From: Sphagnum magellanicum
Taxonomy: Eukaryota; Streptophyta; Sphagnopsida; Sphagnales; Sphagnaceae
NCBI GenBank assembly: GCA_021904315.1
Contig: CM038919.1
Location: forward strand, 2,046,001-2,110,000
Direction: 5' to 3'
Length of the DNA stretch: 64,000 nt
The translations under genes were made by a program, and so were the position numbers. The notes beneath the pieces are model-generated. The model searched no databases, was not told the DNA's origin, and worked only from the letters and a program-made list of their open reading frames with translations. Positions 1-11,260 of this stretch are shown here, piece after piece (position 1 is the stretch's first letter; the number at the start of each line of letters is the position of its first letter).

Positions 1-1282
1 TTCTGGGTTTTTATTAAAAGACTTAAAATAAGTGCAGGTTCCGAGTTTTAGAAAAAAATTGAAGGATTGTCTGGTTTGCTCAAAGAAGGCACTAAAGAAT
101 CAAAGGTTCAGAGTAGGTTCTTTGAATTTTTTTAAAACCAAAATGGATTGTTTGATGTGTTAAGAATTGCTGATCAGAGTTTCACATACTTAACCATTAC
201 CCATTGCATATTTCTTGGAAAAAGTGTGACCAACCCATCATGGCTGTGTAAACTTTCCCAAAGAGTAGGTTCTTTGACTGTTTCTTTGAATTTTTTTAAA
301 ACCAAAATGGATTGTTTGATGTATTAAGAATTGCTGATCAGAGTTCCACATACCTAACCATTACCCATTGCATATTTCTTGGAAAAAGTGTGACCAACCC
401 ATCATGGCTGTGTAAACTTTCCCTAATACACACCCTTCGCAAAACTACAGGGAATGACCTGCCAGAAATTTTGCAGTGTATTTGGCAGTAACCTTATAAA
501 GCATATTTTTACATCCATGAGCAGGGAGGGCATTTCGTTTTTCATAGTGCCCTCCTCCTGTTTCGCCTCAGTTTATCCACTGAATTTCTTGCAAGTCTAT
601 ATGTTGGGTAAAGCAATTGGTCGAGGGGCCTGCCTCGTTAGCCCTTATTCTGGGAATGACCTCAACCTAAGGCTTTACCCTACACTTAAACGCACAATAA
701 GCCTCCAGTTTGAGGCTCATGGACCAAAGGTACCACATCAAACATGAAAATATGACATGCTAGAAATTCATGAATTTAGTTCCCATGCCACTGTACATAC
801 TACAACTACCTAATACATACCCACTGGGGGTATCAAGATGAAAAATGGAAAAAAGGAGTGCAGGGGGGTTCAAAAATTGGAACATCATCTCTGACAGACA
901 TACCAGTTTTCAAAAGGCCTTCCAATCGGAGGAAAGAATACGCTGTGGTAAGGTACCCTGCAATTGCACTACACAAAGTGGACCAGGTCTTTAAGTATTA
1001 CATAACCAGTCTCTAGGGGATGGCCACTGAGTGTAACGGCATGGCACTTGCAACAGCATGGCACTAGTGGTTTTGCCATGTAGAGGCAGTAGCCACCCCC
1101 TAGACACTGGTTACCAGACCTAATATTTTTCCACGTTTTTTCAATATCTTGGAGAGCAGCATTTTTATTTTTGGCGAATTTTCGTACTCTGGGCCCAAGA
1201 AAAAAAACAATGAAAATTGAACAAAGGGTTTTTATAAAAAAAAACTCAAAAGTCATCATATTTTGAGAGAAAAAAAAGTTAG
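1..1282 (+). repeat. Segmental duplication copy 1, left part
   Basis: This stretch matches 14107-15225 in the same orientation, with about nine of ten bases identical by eye. It starts at the window edge, so its true left boundary is not visible. No gene is supported: the short open frames (for example 454-747) are not preserved as similar proteins in the other copy. Copy 1 differs from copy 2 by an extra tandem duplication at 111-434. It stops abruptly at 'gttag' (1282), where the LINE begins, and the matching sequence resumes at 6580. Confidence 0.9.
111..434 (+). repeat. Tandem duplication of about 164 bp
   Basis: The stretch beginning gagtaggttctttga and ending ctgtgtaaactttccc occurs at about 111-259 and again at about 263-434, with an offset of 164 bases over most of its length. 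The first unit lacks about 12 bases (tttgactgtttc) that the second unit shares with copy 2 of the larger duplication. Copy 2 has a single unit (about 14208-14370), so the doubling happened in copy 1 only. Confidence 0.85.
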
Positions 1283-2215
1283 GAACTGCTCAAGTACAGC
1301 AGAGGAGCAGGAGGAGCAGGAGCAGAAAGTTTGTGTTCTGGAGTGCTTCGGAGATTGACAAGCATGTTGGAGAGCTCATCGCGCCATTTCTAGTGATTTT
1401 GAAGGCTCGCCTATCGCCAATCTCGGACGACAACATGATGTGACACATCGCACGCGCAAGAGAGGTCTGGTAGGACCAGCCCATGACCATGACGAGGAGC
1501 AGCACCACCAACAACAGCATCTTCTTCCTCACTCTTCGTCCACCATCGCCACGCTATTGGTGGCCCCAACACTCATTCAGCGACAAGTTTACGTTAGGGT
1601 TTAAGATTTTCAAGGTTTTTTTTTTTTTTTTTTGGCGAAGTTATTAGGGTTTTATACTTCTAACGGTTTCAAGTTTTTTAAGGTTTTAGTATTTGTAGCA
1701 TTCGAAGATTTAAGTTGTTATAAATCTTAGGGTACTAAACTTTTAGGGCTTCCAAAATAATAGTCTTTGAAGATTTTAGGCCTTTAAAACCCAGAGGAAT
1801 TCAAGATCTTCAAGGTTTCTACTACTTTTGAAGATTTCTAAAGTCTTAAGAACTTGAAGTTTCAAAATTTTCAAGTTTTATAAGCAGGCAACATGTGGTT
1901 TTAAGGACTTCAAAGTTTCGAATTTTATAATGATAGCAAATTTTAGGGTTTTCAAAATAAACTAAAGATTTCAATGTTTTAGTGTTTTGAAAGACATTGA
2001 TTTAGGGTTTAAGATTTGAAGAACTCCACGATGGTGTTCGTTGTTGCACCATTGTTGTGTCTTTTCACTATACCGTTGGACATTTTCTCGCTGAAGGACA
2101 TTGCCAAAACGCACTCCAACAACACCGAGTTTAATGTCCCAAACAATGCACCCCTGTTGATCTACTAGGCAGCCCTGGCCACGACTGGCTAGTCATGGGC
2201 CTCAAAACTAACAGC
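1283..2215 (+). other. LINE 5' region, no open frame
   Basis: No coding is supported here. The segment opens with a purine-rich gcagaggagcaggaggagcagg stretch. From about 1580 to 2010 it holds many scattered variants of ttagggttt, gaagattt and tcaaggttt, plus a run of about 20 T near 1618-1633. It probably corresponds to the LINE 5' untranslated region. The minus-strand open frame at 1290-1532 is low-complexity (Leu-rich) and is not a gene. Confidence 0.6.
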
Positions 2216-2893
2216 TCACATGTTAACGTGTTGTTGTCCAAGATGGAGGTGGTCATCAAAAACATAGCATCTCTTGCAACCGTTGGCAACCTTACAATCA
2301 ACTAGCTTATGGAACGCGAGGTAACTGCGGCTATCACAGCCAAGGCTACGTTTGTAGAAAAGCCCAAATGGACCACGGTGATGGCCAAGAATGTGCGCCA
2401 TGTGGTTAGCCAAGTAGTGAAGACCCTAGCCGACATGCCCAAACAAGAGGAACGCAAGCTCAACCTATGCCTCATGGGCTTTGAAGTCAAGGAGGGCAAG
2501 ATTGAGAAGGAGTTTGTGTAACGGCTCAACATAGAGTTGTTGGAGGGCCAAATGAAGCTGCGTGCCAAGGTTGTCGCTACCACACGGCAACAACCTATGA
2601 CTGTGTGGGCCTCCGCCCTGATGGTAGGCACGTGTTTTGGCACGATGCTATTCAAGTTCACAACAAGTGAGGACTGTCAAGCCACATTGCAAGGGCGCAA
2701 GGGCCTAACGAGGACCAAGTTGGGCTTGGACAAAACCCTCACACCCACACAGCAAGCGCGCAAATCAGAGCTATGGCCACTGTTCAAGGAGGCGAAGGCG
2801 AGAGACAAGCGTGCTTTCTGGCACACAGCCGTGCTCTTTGTCGACAACACTCAAATTTGCCCGCCCTCCTCTATCCAAGAATGTGGGGACTAG
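2216..2893 (+). pseudogene. LINE ORF1p-like protein (RRM plus C-terminal domain), broken
   Basis: One reading frame runs from about 2216 to the stop at 2893 with only two internal stops, a TAG just before 2309 and a TAA at 2519-2521. The layout matches L1-type ORF1 RNA-binding chaperones. A helical, Lys/Val-rich stretch comes first. An RRM-like core follows with RKLNLCLMGFEVKEGK and later FGTMLFKFTTSEDC. The C-terminal domain has the typical LTPTQQARKSELWPLFKEA and KRAFW signature. In known L1s this protein coats the element RNA. Position directly upstream of the endonuclease agrees. The family call rests on motif pattern only. Confidence 0.7.
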
Positions 2894-2904
2894 AGAAACC
2901 TATG

Positions 2905-3760
2905 CGTAGTAATATGGAACATGCACGGGGGTGGTGTAAATAAACTGGAAAAACGGGGGTGCAAATATTTGAGTTGTTTCAGGGTGTTGACTTCGTTTTA
3001 TTGATTGAAACTTGGCACTTCCCAAGCCAACATTTGCCACATGTTGAAGGGTGTGATTCACTTGCAGTAGCACATACTATGCAGCTGGGAAAAACAAAAG
3101 TGATAAAACATAACGGAGGGGTTGTTGCTTACTTTCTTAGCCACCTTAACTTAAACCTATCACAGTGGAAGGAAGGAAGCCACAATTCTTATCTATGGAT
3201 ACGGGTCCGCAAGGGTGTTACCCCTAACTTGTTTATCTGTGTGGTGTACACTGCCCTTGTTGGCTCCAAACACTAGAACGAATCCTTATTCCAAAACCTA
3301 GTAGCAAATATTGTTAAAGTTCAAACTATAGGGGGCATAGTACTATTGGGAGGGGATTTAATGCACATACTGCAACGCTACTAGATACCATTCAACCTAG
3401 CGACCTTTGTGAACTATTATAGGCGCCTGAACTTGTCAAGACTAAACAACCAAGTGTTGTCGCTAAACAATAGAACTGCAACGCTAATATTGGTAATTGG
3501 GGCTATGAGCTCCTAAATCTATGTTATGATGATGGGTTGCTCATCCTCAATGGCCAGACACTTGGTGATGAATCAAGGGAGTTCATTCGCTTGGTAAATG
3601 GGGAACGCAACACTGTTGATTATATTATTGGCTCACCTACAATTTGGTAAGCTGCTACACACCTCAAGGTGATAATAGATGACACCTACTACTACACGAT
3701 GGGGGGAGACCCTGACCACAGGTCGTTGCGCCTACAGTTCAACATCGATTATAGCTTTAT
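2905..3760 (+). pseudogene. LINE APE-type endonuclease remnant
   Basis: Fragments in shifting frames follow the order of an exonuclease-endonuclease-phosphatase domain. They start with VVIWNMHGGGVNKL, then LLIETWHF, GGVVAYFLS, YLWIRV, LFICVVYTA, a mutated GGDLM where GDFN is usual, NTVDYIIGS, and near the end DPDHRSLRL where the family has its catalytic SDH. At least four frame changes or stops separate these pieces (for example near 2950, 3275 and 3650). In working elements this enzyme nicks target DNA; this copy cannot. Confidence 0.75.
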
Positions 3761-4175
3761 TGAACCACAACATACGGTTGTAATGAAAAATTCTTGCCTA
3801 GGTTCAAATATAATAAATCGAAAGCTGAAAAATATTAGTTTGCCCTAACAACAAGTCTTGGAAACTTGTGGGTTGCTGACTTGATTGGGCATCTACGGGC
3901 AAACAGGTTAACTGACCTATTGCAGCAGTGTGTGGGTGTTGTAGCAAAATCTACTTTTGGCAACAAGCCTTCGGCAAGGAGGTGTAGAAAGAAACACTGC
4001 CATAAACCCTAGTTTGACGTTAACTACCATACAACAAAACATGAGCTAAGGCTCTAGTTGAAAGCTAACCTTGAAAGCTAACCTTGATTCGCATGTTACT
4101 AAACATCAGGCAAATAAACTTCAAAATTTATTAAAAAGGAAAAGAATTTTTTAGGAAATTGCAAGAGTTCAACAT

Positions 4176-5785
4176 ATGTGTGCACTTGCCAAGGTGGATG
4201 CCCTTTTGTTTTGGAAAAAGTACCAGGCAAGGGCACCCGTTGTGGACAAGATCAGTGCAACTACACTTTTAGAAGGTTTTTACAGGCTAGTTGGCCAATC
4301 TCTGCGACCCATATGGTTGCGGACTGATCACTTGGTTCAAATGACCAAACCTCCACCTAGCCACACCCTGAACATAAATATCACACTTGTTGAATTGCTT
4401 CAGGCGTTGAAAAAACTACAAAGGAATAAGGCTACCAATTTAGATGGTATGAAGTTGAGTTCATTTTGGATGCGGGAGAGTTGCTACACATGCCACTATT
4501 AACAACATTCAACTACTTTTTGGCAAAAGATTTTCCAGAAGCCCTTTCCACTAGGGTTGTCCACGCACTCTTTAAAAGAGACGATGCCTCTAAATTTGAC
4601 AACTACATGGGGATAACAGTTTGGCCTATGCTAGCAAAGTTGTTAGCTATGATCCTTGACAAAAGGCTAAACGAGTGGGTTGAACAACATGGGCTATATG
4701 CCAAGGGTAAAACTAGGTTTCGCAAAGATTACTGCACTACTAACCAACTTTTCATATTGCAAATTCTGATAAAATAGAGCAATGCAAAAAAGAAGCCACT
4801 CTATTTTTGTTTTATGGACTTCGAAAAGGCATTTAATATTGTGCCACATGAAATGTTATGGCAGGTGTTAGCTGGCCTCAGGGTGAAGGGACACTGCTTA
4901 TGATGCTTGCAGGTGATGTAGGCCAAGGATATTGTACGCATCAACCACTTAAGCGAGAGTGTCACCTCCAGCTTCATGTGCCAACAAGGTGTGAGGCAAG
5001 GTTGTCTTCTCAACCCCCTATTGTTTGGGTTATATTTGGATGCCCTAGAAGGGCGCTTGGATGGTAGAGAATGTGATGCATCAATCCTAGCAGAAGTGCA
5101 TGTATGGTTGTTGTTTTTTGCAGATGGCCTCATTCTGACGTCGGAGTTAGAGCTAGGACTACAGTAATAGTTAGACGCACTCCAGCAATTTTGTGCTAAA
5201 CATGGACTTATAGTGAACATGAAAAAAACAAATGTCATGGTGTTAAATTTTATTAACCCATGCCAAGAGTTTGTGTTTGAAGGTGATGTTATTAAATGTG
5301 TGCAGACCTTCAAATACCTGGGGATCTTGTTTGAGACCACCTTGAACCTGAACAATGCAGTGGAACATCTAACAGCTGCTAGTAGGCGTTTGTTATTCGC
5401 ACTAAATCGTTATTGTGCACAGTTACGTATTATGGACATTAAGCTACACTATGACCTCTTCAACACGTTGGTGCGTTCCATAGCAAGCTATGCCTGTGAG
5501 GTTTGGGTGGACTCTAAGAAAATAAAGGTTATTAAAATAGTGTATCGAAGATTTCTCAAGTTCTTGCTCGAGGTGCAAAAAACAACCAACACGTCCATCG
5601 TGTTGGCAAAATTTGGCAAATTCCTCTTTGAACACTTTACATGGGCACAAGCGTTGTTGTACTATAACCATGTGAACACAGTCACTAAAGATCGCATCTT
5701 AGGAAAGACATGGGAAGCCCAGCTCATTACGCTTGTTGCAAGAAAGAAATGTTGGGTTGAATCCGTGAAAAAATGGCTACTCTAG
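4176..5785 (+). pseudogene. LINE reverse transcriptase remnant
   Basis: RT_nLTR-type motifs appear in order. These are LRRNKA-like KLQRNKATNLDG (about 4417), FKRDDASKFDNYMGI (about 4570), the motif A segment FMDFEKAFNIVP (about 4810) with its catalytic Asp, QGVRQGCLLNPLLFGLYLD (about 4984), and the motif C position (about 5118), which reads FFADGLIL. The second catalytic Asp of the usual (F/Y)ADD is Gly here. The thumb region KYLGILF and the downstream frame at 5213-5785 are fairly intact. Stops and frameshifts near 4500, 4776, 4900 and 5167 split the protein. The 184-residue open frame on the opposite strand at 4801-5355 is a shadow of this. Confidence 0.85.
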
Positions 5786-6579
5786 AATCAACCCTAAGAG
5801 GTGGCATGTTTTATGCTTTTGGTTCAACCACCATTGGAAACGACGTTTCAGCTTGTAAAAACATGTGCGCTCCAAGCGAGGACTACTCAACCGTCATTAG
5901 GGACAGTTCCTGGGACAACACACATACATTCGACCTGTTTAACAAGGGTAAGAGGTTGGGTGGAGAGTTAAGTACCTTGGTGTAACGCGCACAATGTATG
6001 GGTTGGAGCTCAAAAGGCTGGGGCCCCACCCCTTTCAGGTTTTCCCCACACAATGTTGAATGTAAAAAAGGTGAAGGATAATATGCGGTTGGCTTTCATT
6101 GAAAAGCTCTTTACCAACCGTGAGATCGGGATCAGCTTATAGACAAGATACTTGCGCTTAAAGGGTATGTCGTATGAGAATGAAAGTTACTTGTGCGCCA
6201 TCAACTATGTTCAGTTGCGAAAAGTTCTGGCCCAGTTTCAATGTGGCAACACATAACTTGACGTAGTGCTAGGTGCATGGAAGGGCGTGCCATACGCTGA
6301 GAATTTTTGTTGAGGTTACAACTTGGGGAAATTAGAAGATGAAGAGCACTTGCTCCTTGCCTGTCCAAATACACAAAAAGTTAGGGAATGCTTTTGTTCG
6401 ACCTTGCTCATCACTCACATGAACATTCTTGTTGAGCTCATGCAGACTACAAACACGGTCGCCCAGCCAAGTTTGTGGCATGCTACCGTACCAGGGGACA
6501 ATTTGTCCTCCATGATCTACCTTTCATCTAATGGACTCTCTAGTCCCAAACAAACGTAAAATTGTAAACAATAAATAGT
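5786..6579 (+). pseudogene. LINE C-terminal region with zinc-knuckle-like remnant
   Basis: This continues the RT protein in broken frames. About 6150-6440 reads RYLRLKGMSYENESYLCA, then after a stop a Cys-Gly segment, LGKLEDEEHLLLACP and a further conserved-looking stretch. The pattern of Cys, then E-D-E-E-H, then Cys-Pro resembles the C-terminal zinc-binding tail found in many LINE proteins. It ends in an A/T-rich tail at the insertion junction. Confidence 0.6.
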
Positions 6580-9500
6580 AAGTCACCATATTTAAACAGG
6601 GAGTTCTTAAAGGTCTTGAAAACTAGGTGGGATTCTTAAAAGCTTTGATTGTCTTGTCTGACCTCGAACCAAATTTAGCTCATTCTTGTTTGGGACAATA
6701 GTTAGTCCACCTACTTGACAAAATTGAAAACATAAAAACAGTCTTGGAAAGGTTCTACAAATCTATCACCATTTGCTGAATCTTTCTTCGGATGCTCACA
6801 CATGACACAATGTCAAAAATTTGAAAATAAAAATATTGGGCCAAGAAATTAAAGAAGATAATAAAAATTCTTGGGCGCAACAGTTGGTGGCAGGGTTTCT
6901 TTTCCAATTTTGTGATTATGCCAAGGTGGCTATCATCTCCAAAGCGATTTAGCCAAATTTGGTCACATGTACTAATATGTAAGTAGGAAAAAATAAAATT
7001 CCTTTAACATTTTTGGTTACGTCCTGGAACTAATAATAAAAATTTGGCGATTGGTAGAATTTTCTTTTTGAAATCTAGCAAATTTGGGTTATTTTTTTCA
7101 TGGAAAATCCTTCCTATACATCGAAATCATATTTTCCAGGTAGGGATTTGATGAAAATTTGACAATAAAAAAAATTGTGGTTGGTGGCATTCTTTTCAGA
7201 TGGTTAATTATAATTGCACTTTGGATTATATACAATGATTTTTTTGTGGCAGTAATTGTTTTCCAAAAACAAGAAAAAGGTCTCAAGATATCAAGTTTTC
7301 ATCCATATTATGCAACAATGTTTTGCAACTTTTTTCATTGTGAAATGTTGTGTAATATGGATGTAAAGTTACAAAATGAATGAAAATTGAAAAAATGATG
7401 GCATGGCATGGCATGGATATAAGTTACACAATAGATAAAGAGTTGAAAAACTTCATGTGACTCCTATTTAATGTTGGTTGGAAGTTGCCTAATCATAGCT
7501 GCCACTAGCCATGATGCTAGTTAGCTCCAAAAAAATCAGTGTTGGGCCAATATATAAATGCAACTATATCATCTCCAGGTAAAGGTATATAGATTTCAAA
7601 AATTTCTCAAAAACATAAGGGTAATATGTAAGCTTCGCAAAATTATGAACTTGGGCAAGGGTGAAGGTAAATGATGAATATTTATCCTGTTCAGAAGGTA
7701 AGAGAAGGGATAAATGTTTCACTAGATATCCTTTATGAACCATGTGGGTATAAGGATTTAAACAAAAGGTAAATAGAATATTTACACAAACGACACTTTT
7801 GAAAGTGGAGAAAAATAACAATTGTTGCAAAAATTAAAATATGAAATTTTAACCATTTTATAACGACATTGAATGAAACCAATCAATAGCCATAAGAATA
7901 CATTCAAAACATTTTTATTGGCAAATGGTACTAACATTTGCAAAGGTTGTATGAACATTTGGTAACACTTTTGTTCAATGTATTGATTAGATATAAAATG
8001 TCAAAAGTAAGTATATTCAATACTTAGAGCATGCCTGCTTCTCCATATGTAATTTTTTTTAAAGAACAATCCTATAAAGGTTTATTAAAAAATAAATTGT
8101 AGATTAGGGACATGCACAGAGTAAAATTTAAAAAAAGGGAGAAACAACAAGACATCAAGTTGGTTCAAAGTAGCTGGGAAAAAAATTTCATGTTTGTAAT
8201 CGACTAGTTGTCGTAGGTCGACCATATTTACATATAAAAAATTGACGATTTGTGACAGATTGGTAGTGGTGATGAGAGGTGTGTTTTGAAGGGGTGAAAG
8301 TCGAAAAATGGTTAAGCCTATGACTATTGCCTGACTTAAGATGGAAGACACTTGCATCCTTTGTAATGTGATAAAAAAAATTTGACAAAAAAAGGTGACC
8401 AAGGTAGAAAGATGAGAACCCTGTGGTCTCTTGAAGCTCCAAATGGCATTGGCACAATTTTTTTGGTCTTAATATGGCCATTAAGAGGCCGCTTCTTATG
8501 GTAAAACCATTTTACTACCAGTGGAAAATTTATGTGTTATAAATTGTTGTCCACATACACTAGGAATTTTTTGGCAGATCTTTATGTAAGGATAATAGAC
8601 TTGTCCTCATCTTTCCCAAGGATTTCAAACATACGAACATACACCCATGGTTCATCCTCCTGCCATATGTCTAAGGCCAAAAATGGAAACAAATACAAGT
8701 ATGCCAAAAAGAAAATTCTTGCAACCAATGAAGTGAGGTAGCATGCATGTAAGGGGCCCATGTTGTTTTCTTGTGGGAGTGGGAGTGTTGGATTATTTTT
8801 GTTGTTCTCAATGTATTCCCATGAAATTCACATTCCTTTCCCATCAAATTTTCAATGAATTCTTAACATTTTCCTCAAGTGCTTGATGTGTTTCCCAATG
8901 TGTTCCAAATAACTCCTCACTTATTCCCAAATCCTTTGCCCTAAGTTTTACTCTTGCAATCTACATAACCAATCCAAAGGTGGAGATTACAACATATTTA
9001 TTTTGAGACTGTTGTAAGGTTGATTAATTTTTTTGTGATGAGCCAATGAAAGTAGTCATTTCTTATGTGAACCATTGCACAAGGCACATCACTATACAAT
9101 AGTTAGCAAAACGGCCCTGAATGTTTTGTTGCACAATCAACTATTTATGGTTGAATGTCTCCTATGAAATTGATGTGTTCAATTTTTGGAAGGGAAAAAA
9201 AAGGCCAAAATATTGCTTTTTTATGTTCACTAATGAGTGTAAAACTGAAGGGGCATGGATAATTCTCACCAAACTCATGGTCTCATAACATTATTAATGG
9301 GAGGTTTTGTGAACATAATCAACAGTAAAAATGATTATAAATCATGAACATGTGAAGGGGAAGAAGAGAGGGTGTGGGGGGAATTTGTTATTGTTTGGTA
9401 TTGGAGTTTTTGGGGTTGAATTATAAAAAGGCATTATACATTTGCAAAGTTTTTGTGTAGTATTGGTGGGTTGGGTGTTCATTATAACAAGGAAAGGTAA

Positions 9501-10096
9501 AAAGGAGACATTTTTTTGGTTTAATGTTTGGGGTGTTCTGAAATAATTTTATATAAGGTACGGAACATTGTCTCAAACTTTGTTTAAAATTGGGCACATT
9601 GGTTGTCCCTCTAGAAAGAAGCAATTAATCACACAAATATGAAGAAAATATTAATAATGTTCCAAAGCATAATTGGGGGCTCATCAATTACCATTACCAT
9701 TAAGGAGCCCTAACTTAGGATACTAAAAATTGAAACATTAATGAAACACCTAAAGCTAACATTTTGTCGATTCCCCCATAATTGTGTGCACATTTTTCCT
9801 ACATATAATTGCAACACATTCACAAACATTTGGGCAAACCTTAATACAACTCATAATTTTTCTTTCTTTTATATCATTTTTCTCAACATGTCATCTATAT
9901 ATAAAGAAGCAAGTTTGAAAGCATGTGATTTTTTTTTAAAAAATTAAGCTTTAGTTCAATTTTTTTAAAAATGCAATAGATGATAATAGACCAATGTAAG
10001 AAAGAGTCATGGAAAGATTGTAATCAAATTTGACCAAAGATATAAAACAAAAGAAGCAACCATAGAAAAATTGAAATTAGATCTAACTAAAGATGC
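6580..10096 (+). repeat. Segmental duplication copy 1, right part
   Basis: Collinear with 15226-18772. Shared landmarks include agtcaccatatttaaacagg at the left end, the tgttgggcc segment near 7545 and the block near 9421-9480, which is almost identical to 18100-18160. Copy 2 has about 50 extra bases near 16200-16245 that are absent here. No gene is supported in either copy: open frames such as 8085-8402 or 8532-8741 differ by stops between copies. At 7407-7424 there is a short run of the pentamer ggcat. Confidence 0.9.
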
Positions 10097-10274
10097 AAAA
10101 ATGCAACAAATAAGCATAGTGCAATTATAATTAGATTCAACAAAAATTGCAAACTTTATAAAAGTAACCATAAAACAATTGCCTTCAGATTTTACTAAAG
10201 ACATAAAAGTGCAAGAAATTAACATAGAAGGTTTGTAATTGAATTTAAAAGGCAAGGCAAAGGTTTTAAAATTG
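10006..10274 (+). repeat. 54-bp tandem array encoding an 18-residue repeat (relic)
   Basis: Five units begin at 10006 (53 bp), 10059, 10113, 10167 and 10221 (54 bp each). On the plus strand each translates to 18 residues of one pattern, for example TIEKLKLDLTKDAKMQQI-like and VTIKQLPSDFTKDIKVQE. The consensus is hydrophobic-x-Ile-x-x-Leu-x-Leu-Asp-x-Thr-Lys-Asp-x-Lys. Units 2 and 4 contain a TAA, each explained by one base change (aaa to taa), and the first unit has lost one base. Eighteen residues equals a heptad plus a hendecad, so a long helical or coiled-coil parent protein is plausible, by inference. The reverse strand is also open (10007-10318), probably a by-product of periodicity. The function of the parent is unknown. 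Confidence 0.8.
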
Positions 10275-10939
10275 AAAATGAAAGGAGAAGAAGACATAAA
10301 GATTGAAGTTTTGAACAAGATTTATAATGAAAAGTGTAATTAGTATTGTTGGGTTTTGAGGTTTGTGGTCCCATCTTTTCTACTTAGTAATTAAAAAAGA
10401 AACATCTTTTCTACGAGCTCAAGTTTCACATTCGTTGAGACTTATTCCCATAGCTTGCACAACAATAACACATTACAATTTGGTTTGCAAAGATTTTCAA
10501 ATTTTTACAAATTGTATTCTAACTTTAATATTTTAGGGTGGCATGTAGATTAAACATATTCAAGACTAACATAATTTTTGGGTAAATTACAAGGAGAATA
10601 AAAATATACCTTTTGTAAGGACAGGGCCTACTCCACCCACCAACTAGAGGTTAAGGCCATGAAAGAAGGAAATCCATGATGTTGCATATGCATCAGAAGA
10701 GACAAAGTGGAATGGTGTTGAACTCATAGCCAATCACCAATTAACAAAACATCCCACCTAGGTCAAACCCCATACATAAACCTCCTAGGGATTATGGAAT
10801 ACCAACAATGATATTTCACTCTTAATGTCTTTCAACACATTTTTGTGCTCCTTGACTTTGTAAGACATCCCTAAAATTCTAGCATGATGGCCAACCACAT
10901 GTTGGTAAATTTTCCATTTTGAAATTTTAATCTCAAATT

Positions 10940-11260
10940 AATTCACTTGCCCAAGCTTTTCCCGAAAATTATCCCTGATGCAGACTTCCCACTAGGTCTA
11001 AGGCTTTGTTGCCCAAAATCCCCCTTGACTTTGTTTAATGGCCCAACCACAAGTCCACACTCATATTTGGAAAAGACTTTTAAGTCCTTCCTTAAACCCT
11101 CCACCTATTTTAACACACCTATGTGCAAGGTGGTGGCTAACTACACTAAGAATTGAACCCAAATTGGCATTTTTCTTACTCAACCCATGCGAACATGAGG
11201 GTCATCCCATGGTGGTCCTGACATAGGTTTCGATTAGGCAAGTCCACTTTTGGTTTCACC
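10940..11260 (-). repeat. SINE-like dispersed repeat, copy a
   Basis: Matches 26700-27050 in the same orientation over about 320 bases. Shared landmarks are cttgactttgtttaatggccc, ctatgtgcaagg and actcaacccatg. On the minus strand it has a TGGGTTGAGT stretch and, about 30 bases later, GGGTTCAATTCT, which resemble the A and B boxes of tRNA-type pol III promoters. The tRNA-derived SINE identity is inferred from spacing and the B-box match only. Confidence 0.5.

Larger units (their letters stand above)
1283..6579 (+). mobile_element. Degenerate non-LTR retrotransposon (LINE), inserted in copy 1
   Basis: This is a complete-looking but dead LINE on the plus strand. In order it has a 5' region (1283-2215), an ORF1-like frame (about 2216-2893), an endonuclease region (about 2905-3760), a reverse transcriptase (about 4176-5785) and a C-terminal cysteine-rich remnant (about 6150-6450). 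The ends are set by comparison with copy 2, where gttag and aagtcacc are joined directly at 15225/15226; here they lie at 1282 and 6580. I see no clean target-site duplication. The 3' end is a short A/T-rich tail (gtaaacaataaatagt). Many frameshifts and stops make autonomous movement impossible. The ORF1 plus APE-type endonuclease plus RT layout suggests the L1 superfamily, by inference. Confidence 0.9.

Noticed and set aside
1290..1532. Minus-strand frame with a Leu-rich start resembling a signal peptide
   Set aside because: Low-complexity sequence from the gcagga repeats at the LINE 5' end; no homologue and no copy outside the element.
4801..5355. 184-residue open frame on the minus strand
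   Set aside because: It lies antisense to the LINE reverse transcriptase motifs A to C and shows no domain; it is a shadow of the former coding strand.
10007..10318. 103-residue open frame on the minus strand
   Set aside because: It exists because the 54-bp period is a multiple of three. The plus strand gives the more protein-like amphipathic repeat, and there is no start context or homologue I know.
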